Assembly: GCA_964517975.1 (NCBI GenBank)
Contig: CAZFDM010000092.1
Span: forward strand, 1-25,989
Direction: 5' to 3'
DNA from: JBBIRM01 sp964517975
GTDB lineage: Bacteria; Desulfobacterota; BSN033; UBA1163
DNA: 25,989 nt
The notes below the pieces were generated by a model. It made no database searches. It was not told the origin of the DNA and saw nothing but the letters and a program-made list of their open reading frames with translations. A program made the translations under genes and the position numbers. This document shows, piece after piece, positions 1-7,821 of this stretch (the first letter of the stretch is position 1; each line of letters opens with the position of its first letter).

Positions 1-465
1 GAATACCCTGAGATAAAGGTCATCATTATGACAGCCTATGGGTCCTCGGAAGTCCAGAAGGAAGCCAGCCGAAGAGGCTCCATCTACTATATTGAAAAAC
101 CTTTTGAGATTTCAGATATCCGAAAGATTATTGTCGATCTGATCGGTAAAAAAAGAGGATTTCAAGGCAAGGTCTATGGGCTCCAGTTAACGGATATCAT
201 TCAAATGAACTGCCTCAGTCGTTTGACGACCGCCTTGGTGATTACCCGTGATGGAGAAAAAGGAGTCATCTACCTCAATGAGGGAGAGATTGTCCATGCT
301 GAATGCGGGGAGAAGAAAGGTGCAGACGCCTTTTATAACATCTTGAGTTGGCAGGAGGGGGAGTTTGTCTCCAATATTGGCGTCACCCCAACGGTCCAGA
401 CTATTTATCAGAGTTGGGAACACCTCCTTGTAGAGGCAATGCGAAGGGACGATGATAGAGAATGA
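1..465 (+). CDS. Receiver-DUF4388 (PATAN) signalling protein, 5' end outside window
   Basis: The frame is open from base 1, so the start lies upstream and only the C-terminal ~154 residues are present. The first part is the end of a CheY-like receiver: a β4 strand closing in the conserved Thr of 'IIMTAY' and the conserved Lys of 'IEKPFEI'. The phospho-acceptor Asp would be upstream and cannot be checked. The rest ('GKVYGLQLTDIIQMNCLS', 'GVIYLNEGEIVHAECG', 'ILSWQEGEF') is a DUF4388/PATAN domain, a module often joined to receivers in deltaproteobacterial signalling and gliding proteins. It lies 45 bases upstream of a roadblock gene and is probably co-transcribed with it. The role is inferred to be a cytoplasmic phosphorylation-controlled adaptor in the polarity/pilus module; its binding partner is unknown. 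Confidence 0.85.
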   Translation, partial: EYPEIKVIIMTAYGSSEVQKEASRRGSIYYIEKPFEISDIRKIIVDLIGKKRGFQGKVYGLQLTDIIQMNCLSRLTTALVITRDGEKGVIYLNEGEIVHAECGEKKGADAFYNILSWQEGEFVSNIGVTPTVQTIYQSWEHLLVEAMRRDDDRE

Positions 466-510
466 GAAAATTGGGGGGAACCCCCATAATTTCTAAAAAT
501 CTATAGGAAA

Positions 511-960
511 ATGAATATCATCATTACAAAAAAAGACCTTGAGAAAATCAATCATTATCTGAGAGAAATGATTTCCTCCTCCTTTGCTCAATCCGTGTTA
601 TTGATCGATCGCTCAGGTCAACTGATTGCCCATCATGGGGATGACCTCAATGTGGATATCCCAGCACTTTCTGCCTTAACCGCTGCTAATTTTGGAGCCA
701 CTGCTGAAATCGCTAAGATATTGGGAGAGGAAGAGTTTACCTTGCTTTTCCATAAAGGAAAGAGTGAGAATGTCTATTTTACATCCATTGGGGAACATGT
801 CATCATGGTTACCCTTTTTGATGATAAGACCTCTCTGGGTTTAATCCGATTACAGATCAATAAGATCAGCGATGGCCTTTCAAAGATTTTTGCACAAATC
901 TTTGAAGTAAAGAAACCCCGTAGGGGAATAGGAATTTCAGAAGAGGGAGAAAAGGTTTAA
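511..960 (+). CDS. Roadblock/LC7-domain protein (MglB-like)
   Basis: This 149-residue soluble protein consists almost entirely of a roadblock/LC7 fold: an N-terminal helix, then 'AQSVLLIDRSGQLIAHHGD', an 'ALSALTAANFGATAEIAKIL' helix and a closing β-hairpin around 'VIMVTLFDDKTSLGLIRLQ'. In Myxococcus the roadblock protein MglB is the GTPase-activating partner of MglA. The next gene here is an MglA-like GTPase that overlaps the stop codon by one base (TAATG), which suggests translational coupling and a physical pair. A TAGGAAA ribosome-binding site precedes the ATG. I left the symbol empty because roadblock proteins are diverse and orthology to mglB is not proved. Confidence 0.85.
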   Translation: MNIIITKKDLEKINHYLREMISSSFAQSVLLIDRSGQLIAHHGDDLNVDIPALSALTAANFGATAEIAKILGEEEFTLLFHKGKSENVYFTSIGEHVIMVTLFDDKTSLGLIRLQINKISDGLSKIFAQIFEVKKPRRGIGISEEGEKV

Positions 961-1586
961 TGCCTTTCATTAACTTCAGCAAAGACGAGATCCAGTGCAA
1001 GATTGTTTATTATGGGGCAGGTTTCTGCGGGAAGACCACAAACCTCCAGTATATATTCAACCGTACAAGGGATGACATTAAAGGCAAGATGGTTTCAATC
1101 GATACGAAGGGGGATCGCACGCTCTTTTTTGACTTCCTGTCCTTAAATTTAGGCAAGATCAGGGGATTCGATATCAGGGTTCAACTCTACACGGTGCCAG
1201 GCCAGGTCCACTATGATGCTACAAGAAAACTGGTTTTAAAAGGGGTAGATGGTGTTGTCTTTGTGGCGGATTCATTAAAAGTCCAGAGAAAGAAAAACAT
1301 TGAGAGCCTTATCAATTTAGCCAAAAACCTTGCGGAGAAGGGGATAAGCATCAGAACCATTCCTTTGGTTATTCAGTATAACAAACGAGATTTGGATGGG
1401 ACAGATTCTGAAATCTTACCCATCGAAGTCCTAGAAAAAGATCTCAACTCCATGCTAAAAGTTCCCTCCTTTCCTGCAAGCGCCCTGAAAGGAGAGGGTG
1501 TGTTTGAAACCCTAAGGGAGATCAGCAAATTGGTAGTAAAGGATGTCAGCCGAAAGATCATGCTTCTGGACAAACAGTTAAGATAA
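960..1586 (+). CDS. MglA-like small Ras-family GTPase
   Basis: The 208-residue protein is slightly longer than Myxococcus MglA (~195). Visible GTPase motifs are the P-loop GAGFCGKTT (residues 19-27), TVPGQ (78-82) in the switch II/Walker B region, and the guanine-specificity motif NKRD (141-144). The flanking text 'CGKTTNLQYIF', 'TVPGQVHYDATRK' and 'PLVIQYNKRDL' is characteristic of the bacterial MglA group. MglA-type GTPases mark a cell pole and position type IV pili or gliding machinery. The start codon overlaps the stop of the roadblock gene, and pilMNOPQ lies about 4 kb downstream on the same strand, so a role in polar pilus control is a reasonable inference. An alternative is another function in the same GTPase clade. 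Confidence 0.92.
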   Translation: MPFINFSKDEIQCKIVYYGAGFCGKTTNLQYIFNRTRDDIKGKMVSIDTKGDRTLFFDFLSLNLGKIRGFDIRVQLYTVPGQVHYDATRKLVLKGVDGVVFVADSLKVQRKKNIESLINLAKNLAEKGISIRTIPLVIQYNKRDLDGTDSEILPIEVLEKDLNSMLKVPSFPASALKGEGVFETLREISKLVVKDVSRKIMLLDKQLR

Positions 1587-1598
1587 AGAGGAGGGGAG

Positions 1599-2822
1599 AT
1601 GGAAAAGATAATAGATGAAGAAGAATTAAAAATTTTGGAAGAAGAGATCGATTCAGCAGTCGATCGACTATTTGTAGAGAAGAAAAAACCACCCACGGAT
1701 GAATTCTTAACAGAACCAATATCTTTTGAGCCCTTGGGGGAACCCCCTTCTTCACCCAAACCTTCTCCTCCGAAACCTTCGAAGAAGCCTACTTTTATCG
1801 AAACTTCCTATGAGATGGAAAAGTCTCTTGAGTTAGAACAGATCTTAGCCCCTCCCGCCCCTCCACCTACCCCTTCAAAATCTCTTGACAAGATGGAAAG
1901 CAGACTTCTTTCTTTGGAGTGGGAGATTACAGATGAAAACCTCTTAGCCACAAAAGGGGAGGTTTCCTCGTTAAAAGGGATTTTAAAAGAAAATTCAAGT
2001 GCCCTCTCAATCCTAAACTTAATGGAAAAGGTATTGGAATATATGATTCAATCGAAGGGCAATATCCATCCTACATTTATCCAGTTTTTGCTTGACTCCA
2101 AAGAGATTCTTAGGCTCCTGTTAGAGGAAGAAAGGGATAAGGAACTCCGTATCTATAAACAACTTACCCTTAAGGGAATGGAGGCAAGGTTTGCCTGCCT
2201 TGAACCATTCCAGCGGGTCGTTAAAGAACCCCCTTCTCTTCAGGCCGAAGTCGGAAAGCCAGGGTTGGAACTTCTTGAATTACTGGAAAAGAAGATGGAA
2301 AAGATCACAGAGCAAGTTAACTCCTTATCAAAAAGAGTAGAGGAATCTTTACAAAAAATTCAGAGTGGGCTATTGGAAATCGAACAAAAAATAAAAGATC
2401 ATTTGGAAAGCATCCCCAGGGAAAAAAGCCTTATGGCCCAGGTTGTCATTTTTAAAGTAGATGGGAGACTGTTTGGGATAGAGAGTGAAAAAGTTGTCAA
2501 ACTATTTAAGATTCCCTACTCACTCTGTGAAAAATATTCTCATTATGAAAGACTCCAATTAAAGCATTTAGAAGTTAAGATGGTTAATCTCAAAAAGATT
2601 TTTCCCATGGAAGGGGAGCCTCAACCTGCAGGAGAGGTTCGTATCTTAACTGTTAAGGATAATGGAGGATTAAAGGGATTGATGGTCGATGAGATTATTA
2701 AAAGGTTATCCGTTCAACTAAAAATTCAAAAACCCCAAGAGCAGTATGTCTCTGGGATGATTCAATGGACCTATCAAGATCAGTTGGTAGACATTCCTAT
2801 TCTGGACCTAACGAAACTTTAA
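1599..2822 (+). CDS. Coiled-coil protein with C-terminal CheW-like domain
   Basis: This is a 407-residue soluble protein with no signal peptide. The order is: an acidic N-terminus (1-45), a Pro/Ser/Lys-rich linker (46-97), a helical region (100-200), a coiled-coil-like stretch (224-272, heptads of Leu/Ile with Glu/Lys), then a CheW-like domain (about 279-407). The CheW-like part begins 'QVVIFKVDGRLFGIESEKVV' and ends 'DQLVDIPILDLTKL', which matches CheW architecture. CheW couples receptors to CheA in chemosensory arrays, but no CheA or methyl-accepting receptor is encoded in this window. A strong GAGGGGAG ribosome-binding site precedes the ATG, 12 bases after the GTPase gene. It may be a scaffold that ties MglA signalling to a chemosensory array or pole; that role is inferred. 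Confidence 0.75.
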   Translation: MEKIIDEEELKILEEEIDSAVDRLFVEKKKPPTDEFLTEPISFEPLGEPPSSPKPSPPKPSKKPTFIETSYEMEKSLELEQILAPPAPPPTPSKSLDKMESRLLSLEWEITDENLLATKGEVSSLKGILKENSSALSILNLMEKVLEYMIQSKGNIHPTFIQFLLDSKEILRLLLEEERDKELRIYKQLTLKGMEARFACLEPFQRVVKEPPSLQAEVGKPGLELLELLEKKMEKITEQVNSLSKRVEESLQKIQSGLLEIEQKIKDHLESIPREKSLMAQVVIFKVDGRLFGIESEKVVKLFKIPYSLCEKYSHYERLQLKHLEVKMVNLKKIFPMEGEPQPAGEVRILTVKDNGGLKGLMVDEIIKRLSVQLKIQKPQEQYVSGMIQWTYQDQLVDIPILDLTKL

Positions 2823-2833
2823 GGGATTGAGCA

Positions 2834-3997
2834 TTGAGGCAAAAGGAGATTTTAAACGATAAGGGATTGGGCAACGAGACCCTCAAAAAGGAAGAAGTAA
2901 TCCAATCCCTATCCAGGGAACTTGAACATGTAAAGAATTTTATGGAAAGCATTATCCAGAGTATTGGAAGTGGGATCATCATTACTGGGATGAATGACAC
3001 CATTAACTATATCAACCAGGCAGGGGAGAAGATCTTGGGTTACTCCAAAGGAGAAGTGATTGGAAAACCGTTTGCTCTCTTTGGCTTAAGAGAAAAACAG
3101 AGTGAGGTTCACTCCCTTTTAGACCATTATGATGATCTGGATAATCGAAAAGAAGGATGGATGAAGCGAAAGGATCAGAGCGAATTTCCCATAGGCTTTA
3201 CCATCAATAATCATGTAAACGTCCAAGGAGAGACCATTGGAAAGATTGTAATCTTTCGGGACCTGACCAATGTTTATCGGATGCAGGAAGAGATACTGAG
3301 GATGGATCGGCTGGTCTCTTTGGGAAAACTGGCCTCAGGGATTGCTCACGAGTTAAGGAATCCTCTGGCAGGAATAAAGACGACTGCCCAAGCCTTAGGG
3401 GAAGAGATGGGGGAGGATGATCCCAAGAGGGAATATTTAAACCGGATTACTAAGGAGATTGATCGGCTCAATGAACTTCTAAAAACCTTTTTTTCCTTTG
3501 CAAAACCCCAGCAATTGAACCTGGTCCCATGCCATATCAAAGAAATCATTAATGAAATTGTTCCTTTTTTAATTAAAGAAATCGCTGATAAAGGGATCCA
3601 ATTTGTGGAACATTATGATCCAAAACTTCCAAAAATTTATGTGGACAAAGTTCAGATGCACCAAGTCTTTCTCAACCTTTTTCTCAATGCCATCCAAGCG
3701 ATGCCTAATGGTGGAGAACTTAGAATTGAGGCAACCCTTATCTATCCAAACCCCTCTGGGGAATCAAGGCAGAATTTAATAAAAATAGTGGTTTCTGACA
3801 CAGGGAAAGGCATTCCACCCCATCTCATCCATAAAATCTTCGACCCATTTTTTACAACCAAATCGAGAGGGGTAGGTTTGGGGCTTTCCATCACCTATCA
3901 AATCATTAAGAAACACGGAGGGACGATTAAAGTCGAGAGTAAATGGGAGAAGGGGACCTCCTTTATTATCAACTTACCCGAGAGATTGGAGAATTAA
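2834..3997 (+). CDS. Soluble PAS-domain sensor histidine kinase (NtrB-like)
   Basis: The 387-residue protein has no membrane segments. A PAS domain covers about 35-148 ('SGIIITGMNDTINYINQAGE'). The HisKA helix carries H172 in 'ASGIAHELRNPLAGIKTT'. The ATPase domain has an N-box with N285 ('VFLNLFLNAIQAM'), G1 DTGKGIP (322-328), F-box FDPFFTTK, and G2 GVGLGLS (346-352), so it should be an active kinase. The start is TTG with AAGGGA seven bases upstream; a stop codon in frame just before it rules out a longer N-terminus. Four bases separate it from an NtrC-family regulator, its evident partner. The PAS domain suggests sensing of an intracellular signal or another protein, perhaps the upstream polarity proteins. 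Confidence 0.93.
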   Translation: MRQKEILNDKGLGNETLKKEEVIQSLSRELEHVKNFMESIIQSIGSGIIITGMNDTINYINQAGEKILGYSKGEVIGKPFALFGLREKQSEVHSLLDHYDDLDNRKEGWMKRKDQSEFPIGFTINNHVNVQGETIGKIVIFRDLTNVYRMQEEILRMDRLVSLGKLASGIAHELRNPLAGIKTTAQALGEEMGEDDPKREYLNRITKEIDRLNELLKTFFSFAKPQQLNLVPCHIKEIINEIVPFLIKEIADKGIQFVEHYDPKLPKIYVDKVQMHQVFLNLFLNAIQAMPNGGELRIEATLIYPNPSGESRQNLIKIVVSDTGKGIPPHLIHKIFDPFFTTKSRGVGLGLSITYQIIKKHGGTIKVESKWEKGTSFIINLPERLEN

Positions 3998-4001
3998 ATT
4001 T

Positions 4002-5375
4002 ATGAGACCGTCCATTCTGATTGTCGATGATGACGAAGTGATTCGTGCGACGTTATCCGATGTCTTTAGAAAGAAAGACTATGAGGTCTTTGCAGTGGGG
4101 TCAGGAGAAGAAGTCCTTTCTACCATTAAGAAAAATATCGTTGATCTCATTCTTCTTGACATGAGACTCCCAGACGTGGATGGCCTCGAGGTGCTGAAGA
4201 GAATAAAAGAGTTTGACACAGAGATCTTGGTGATCATCATGACCGCTTATTCAGATGTGGAAACTGCGGTCACGGCGATGAAGTCCGGAGCCTATCACTA
4301 TATCAATAAACCCTTCGAATTGGAGGAGTTGAAATTACTCGTTGAAAAGGGGTTAGAGACGAAAAGTTTGATTAATGAAGTTCGGAGGCTCCATCGACAA
4401 CAAAAAGAAGTGGCTAGAAACAGTCATCTCTATGGGGTGAGCCCCCAGATCGAGTATGTCAGAGAATTAATTGAAATGATTAGTAAAACGAATAAAACCT
4501 CCGTCTTGATCCAGGGCGAAAGCGGAACAGGGAAAGAGTTGGCCGCAAATGCCATTCACTACAATAGCAGTCGAAGCCACAAACCCTTGATGAAAATCAA
4601 TTGTAGTGCCATCCCTGATACGTTATTAGAATCCGAACTCTTTGGATATGAGAAGGGAGCCTTCACAGATGCCAAGAATACCAAAAAAGGCCTTTTTGAA
4701 CTTGCGGACGGAGGCACAATCTTCTTGGATGAAATCGGGGATATGAAGCCCTTCTTGCAATCGAAGATTTTAAGGGTCCTTGAAAATCAAACCTTTATGA
4801 GGGTAGGGGGGGAAAGGGAGATCAAAGTCGATGTCCGAATCATTGCGGCTACTAACAAGGACCTTGAGAGGCTAGTCAGGGAAGGACAATTTCGTAAGGA
4901 CCTCTATTATCGTCTAAAGGTCATGGTAGTCGAAATGCCACCCTTAAGGGACCGAGTGGAAGATATCCTTCTGCTTTCTAATCTATTTATTGAAGAGATC
5001 AATAGAGAATTAGGTAAGAACCTAAAGGGACTTTCAGAAGAGGCGAAAAAATTGATGTGCCAATATCACTGGCCAGGCAATGTAAGGGAATTGAGGAACG
5101 TTATTGAAAGGGGGATGATTTTGGCTGATCAAGAATTTATCACTCCTAAACACCTCCCTTTTGAAATTAGGCAGTCTATTAGAGAGGAGAAAGAGGATTT
5201 AAATAAAGATTTGAATGAATTAGATGACCTTTCGTTGGAAGGCGCGGAAAAGGCACACCTAAGTAGGGTTCTTAGCCGATTTGACTGGAACAAATCAAAA
5301 GCCTCAAAAGTATTAGGTATTTCTCGGGCAACCCTGAGAGCAAAGATAAGACAATATCAATTGTCAAAAAATTAG
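4002..5375 (+). CDS. σ54-dependent NtrC-family response regulator
   Basis: This 457-residue regulator has three intact parts. The receiver has DDD at 9-11, phospho-acceptor D53, T81 and K103. The σ54-activating AAA+ domain has Walker A GESGTGKE (172-179), the loop GAFTDA (219-224, a variant of GAFTGA), Walker B FLDEIGD (241-247) and sensor II 'WPGNVREL'. The C-terminus is a Fis-type helix-turn-helix ('NKSKASKVLGISRATLRAKI'). It follows its likely kinase by four bases. A matching σ54 promoter lies about 150 bases downstream of the stop, in front of pilM, so the pilus operon is the obvious candidate target. PilR is a family precedent for σ54 control of pili, but orthology to PilR is not claimed. 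Confidence 0.95.
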   Translation: MRPSILIVDDDEVIRATLSDVFRKKDYEVFAVGSGEEVLSTIKKNIVDLILLDMRLPDVDGLEVLKRIKEFDTEILVIIMTAYSDVETAVTAMKSGAYHYINKPFELEELKLLVEKGLETKSLINEVRRLHRQQKEVARNSHLYGVSPQIEYVRELIEMISKTNKTSVLIQGESGTGKELAANAIHYNSSRSHKPLMKINCSAIPDTLLESELFGYEKGAFTDAKNTKKGLFELADGGTIFLDEIGDMKPFLQSKILRVLENQTFMRVGGEREIKVDVRIIAATNKDLERLVREGQFRKDLYYRLKVMVVEMPPLRDRVEDILLLSNLFIEEINRELGKNLKGLSEEAKKLMCQYHWPGNVRELRNVIERGMILADQEFITPKHLPFEIRQSIREEKEDLNKDLNELDDLSLEGAEKAHLSRVLSRFDWNKSKASKVLGISRATLRAKIRQYQLSKN

Positions 5376-5415
5376 TTAAAAAAATTAATAAGTTAAAAAA
5401 AATTTCTAACACAAT

Positions 5416-5447
5416 TTATTAGATTTAAACAATTACTTATTAGATTT
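5416..5447 (+). promoter_or_regulatory. Candidate enhancer: 11-bp direct repeat, 21-bp period
   Basis: TTATTAGATTT occurs exactly twice, at 5416-5426 and 5437-5447. The period is 21 bp (two helical turns), so two proteins would bind the same face of DNA. The sites are centred about 130 and 110 bases upstream of the predicted σ54 start, a normal distance for an NtrC-type activator. AGATT/AATCT (5442-5446 and 5452-5456) adds a short inverted repeat. The sequence is AT-rich, so chance repetition is possible. Confidence 0.4.
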
Positions 5448-5471
5448 TCATAATCTTATAAAAAATTTTTC

Positions 5472-5499
5472 TTGACATTTAAAAAATTTTATTGATAAT
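5472..5499 (+). promoter_or_regulatory. σ70-like promoter upstream of pilM
   Basis: A perfect -35 TTGACA (5472-5477) is followed after 16 bases by GATAAT (5494-5499), one mismatch from TATAAT. It would start transcription near 5506, giving a leader of about 60 bases that runs through the σ54 promoter. This would give basal expression independent of σ54. Confidence 0.5.
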
Positions 5500-5524
5500 G
5501 GATTCTATTCTAAAAAATTTTAAA

Positions 5525-5541
5525 TTGGCATAAGTTTTGCC
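5525..5541 (+). promoter_or_regulatory. σ54 (-24/-12) promoter of pilMNOPQ
   Basis: TTGGCATAAGTTTTGCC matches the σ54 consensus: GG at 5527-5528, exactly ten bases, then GC at 5539-5540. The expected start is near 5551, leaving a ~16-base leader that just holds the GGAG ribosome-binding site of pilM. The gene immediately upstream encodes an NtrC-family activator. Together these make σ54 control of the pilus operon likely. Confidence 0.8.
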
Positions 5542-5567
5542 TTTCAAATTAAAGATTGGAGAAGAAT

Positions 5568-6626
5568 ATGCTTTTTGGAAAAAGGAAGAATGTAATTGGT
5601 CTGGATATTGGCTCAAGTTCCATCAAACTTGTTGAACTGAACGAGGGAAAGAGCGGATATAAACTTCAAAATTTAGCCATTTCCCCATTACCACCCGAAG
5701 CGATTGTGGATGGGGCTTTAATGGACTCAGTCACCATTGTCGATACAATACGGGATTTAATCTCCACCTGTAAGGTAAAGACCAAGGATGTGGTTACTTC
5801 TGTCTCAGGCCATTCGGTGATTGTTAAAAAGATTACCCTTCCTTTCATGACCCAAGCAGAACTGGAAGAGTCGATTCAATGGGAAGCGGAACGTTACATC
5901 CCCTTTGACATCAATGATGTCAATATCGATTTTCAAATATTTGGCTCCAGTTCCGAAAATCCAGAGGTGATGGATGTGATTCTGGTGGCTGCCAAGAAAG
6001 ATATCATCAATGATTACGTCTCAATCCTTATGGAAGCAGGACTTAATCCTGTGATTATTGATATCGACGCTTTTGCCTTAGAAAATATGTTGGGGATTAA
6101 CTATGACCTGGAGAGGGAAGAGGTGGTGGCGATTGCTAATGTCGGGGCCAGCATCACCAATATTAATATCATTAAAAACAATACCTCCGCCTTTACGAGG
6201 GACATCTTTAAAGGAGGGAATCAAATCACGGAGGAGATTCAGAGACAACTTCACATTGACTTTGAGGAGGCTGAAAAGATCAAGGTGGGGAGCAAGGTAG
6301 ACATCACCTCTCAACCTGTGATTCAGAGTGTCATCAAAGAAGCTTCGGAGTCCCTGGCCATTGAAATCGGAAACTCTTTAGACTTTTTTCAATCCAGCAC
6401 CACCTATGAAAAGATTGGGAAACTGTTTTTAAGCGGGGGGGGATCCAAAATTAAAGATTTTGATATCGTTCTTCAACAACAGATTGGAATCCCTGTTGAA
6501 ATCATAAATCCCTTTAAGAAAATTGAATATAGTGAGAAGAATTTTGACATGGAGTACCTTAGAGAGATCGGGCCGATCATGGCCGTAGGGGTCGGTCTGG
6601 CTTCGAGAAAGGTGGGGGACCGATGA
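5568..6626 (+). CDS. pilM: PilM, type IV pilus assembly ATPase-like protein
   Basis: PilM is a cytoplasmic actin-fold protein that binds the N-terminus of PilN and joins the inner-membrane alignment complex to the pilus motors. The 352-residue product opens with the actin-like phosphate motif 'NVIGLDIGSSSIKLVEL' and continues with typical PilM text ('WEAERYIPFDINDVNIDFQI', 'LSGGGSKIKDFD', 'IGPIMAVGVGLASRK'). I chose the ATG at 5568 because GGAG (5558-5561) is six bases upstream. An in-frame TTG at 5556 would overlap that ribosome-binding site and lie only about five bases after the expected σ54 start. The stop overlaps the pilN start by four bases (ATGA), giving tight coupling. Confidence 0.96.
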   Translation: MLFGKRKNVIGLDIGSSSIKLVELNEGKSGYKLQNLAISPLPPEAIVDGALMDSVTIVDTIRDLISTCKVKTKDVVTSVSGHSVIVKKITLPFMTQAELEESIQWEAERYIPFDINDVNIDFQIFGSSSENPEVMDVILVAAKKDIINDYVSILMEAGLNPVIIDIDAFALENMLGINYDLEREEVVAIANVGASITNINIIKNNTSAFTRDIFKGGNQITEEIQRQLHIDFEEAEKIKVGSKVDITSQPVIQSVIKEASESLAIEIGNSLDFFQSSTTYEKIGKLFLSGGGSKIKDFDIVLQQQIGIPVEIINPFKKIEYSEKNFDMEYLREIGPIMAVGVGLASRKVGDR

Positions 6627-7162
6627 TTAAGATAAATTTACTCGTTGAAAGGAAAGGACCAAAGAAGAAAGCCATTCCAAAAGAGTTCATCATTCTCTTG
6701 ATCTGCGTGGGCATTCTCTTGGCGGGATTGGTTCTGGTTGATTGGAAGATTGGAAAAGAAAAAGAGGATTTCCTCACCAAAATTTCAAATACCAAAAAGG
6801 AGATCGCCCATTATAAATCTTTGACTGCAGAGGTAAGCAAGGCCAAAGAGGCCCAAAAGACCTTGCAGGATAAGTTAAACGTTATCAATTCATTGAGGAA
6901 AGAAAAGGCGACCCCTGCAAGGGTTCTTGACGAAGTGAGTTTGGGTAAACCGGAAAAGATTCACCTTGAATCGTTAAAGAAAGAGGGGACAAAACTCGGG
7001 ATTGAGGGGATTGCATTGGACGATGAAACCGTAGCCAATTTTATGACCAACCTTCGAAAATCAAAACTTTTCAAAAATATAGAACTGATTGTAAGCGAAC
7101 AGGTTGAACAGAGCAAAATTAAATTGAAAAAATTTAGCCTTTCTTGTGAGATCAACCTTTAA
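6623..7162 (+). CDS. pilN: PilN, type IV pilus alignment protein
   Basis: This 179-residue bitopic inner-membrane protein starts with 'MIKINLLVER', the INLL motif by which PilN docks into PilM. One transmembrane helix (about 21-43, 'FIILLICVGILLAGLVLVDW') follows, then a periplasmic coiled coil (45-90) and a ferredoxin-like C-terminal domain ending 'KLKKFSLSCEINL'. It pairs with PilO. The start overlaps the pilM stop (ATGA) and pilO follows after 15 bases. Length and order match the family. Confidence 0.93.
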   Translation: MIKINLLVERKGPKKKAIPKEFIILLICVGILLAGLVLVDWKIGKEKEDFLTKISNTKKEIAHYKSLTAEVSKAKEAQKTLQDKLNVINSLRKEKATPARVLDEVSLGKPEKIHLESLKKEGTKLGIEGIALDDETVANFMTNLRKSKLFKNIELIVSEQVEQSKIKLKKFSLSCEINL

Positions 7163-7177
7163 AGAAAGAGGAAAAGC

Positions 7178-7804
7178 ATGGCCATTACATTCGATTCTCT
7201 ATTAAAACTCCCGAAATCAAAAAAGATTTTAATACTGATTGCCATTCTAATTGTTATTACAGGGCTCTATGCCTATCTTTTCTATCTTCCCTATCGGGAG
7301 GAGATGGAAAGGTTGAAAGGTGAATATGATAAATTAACCAGGGAGTTAAACGAAAGCCGTGCCATTGTCCGGGATCTTCAAAAGTTTAAAGAGGAGATTG
7401 AAAAATTGAATGCTGAGTTGGTTAAGGCCTTGACCCAACTTCCTAATGAGAAGGAGATTCCTGAGATCCTGAAAAACATCTCAAGTCTTGGAAAGGAATC
7501 GAACCTGGAATTTACCCTTTTCAAACCAAAGCCTGAAGAGCCTCAGCAGTTCTATGCCAAAGTCCCAATTGAGCTGGTGGTGGTAGGAAGTTACCATAAC
7601 ACTGGAACCTTCTTCGATAAAGTGAGCAAGCTTCCCAGAATCATCAATGTCGTCGATTTCAATATGAGCAGGTTTGTTAAGGAGAGGGATCCCAAAAAGG
7701 TTGAAACTGAAATTTTGGTCAAGACCTCCTGCCTTGTCAATACCTATCGGTTTATTGAAAAAAAGAAAGAGGAGAAAGTTGAATCCAAGACAGGGAAAAA
7801 GTAG
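7178..7804 (+). CDS. pilO: PilO, type IV pilus alignment protein
   Basis: A 208-residue inner-membrane protein with a short cytoplasmic tail, a transmembrane helix (about 16-38, 'ILILIAILIVITGLYAYLFY'), a long coiled coil (40-90) and a periplasmic ferredoxin-like domain. The text 'LPNEKEIPEILKNISSLGKE' followed by 'VPIELVVVGSYHNTGTFFDKVSKLPRIINV' is diagnostic of PilO. The C-terminal tail is Lys/Glu-rich. GAGGAAAAGC precedes the ATG. It forms the PilNO dimer that links PilM to PilP and PilQ across the periplasm. Confidence 0.95.
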   Translation: MAITFDSLLKLPKSKKILILIAILIVITGLYAYLFYLPYREEMERLKGEYDKLTRELNESRAIVRDLQKFKEEIEKLNAELVKALTQLPNEKEIPEILKNISSLGKESNLEFTLFKPKPEEPQQFYAKVPIELVVVGSYHNTGTFFDKVSKLPRIINVVDFNMSRFVKERDPKKVETEILVKTSCLVNTYRFIEKKKEEKVESKTGKK

Positions 7805-7821
7805 GTTTCACGGAGGGCAAA

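Noticed and set aside
473..485. GGGGG-AA-CCCCC hairpin between the first two genes as a terminator
   Set aside because: The loop would be too short, no T-run follows, and the downstream gene is co-directional with a good ribosome-binding site.
5556..5567. TTG start for PilM, four residues longer
   Set aside because: It overlaps the GGAG ribosome-binding site and would leave almost no leader after the σ54 start.
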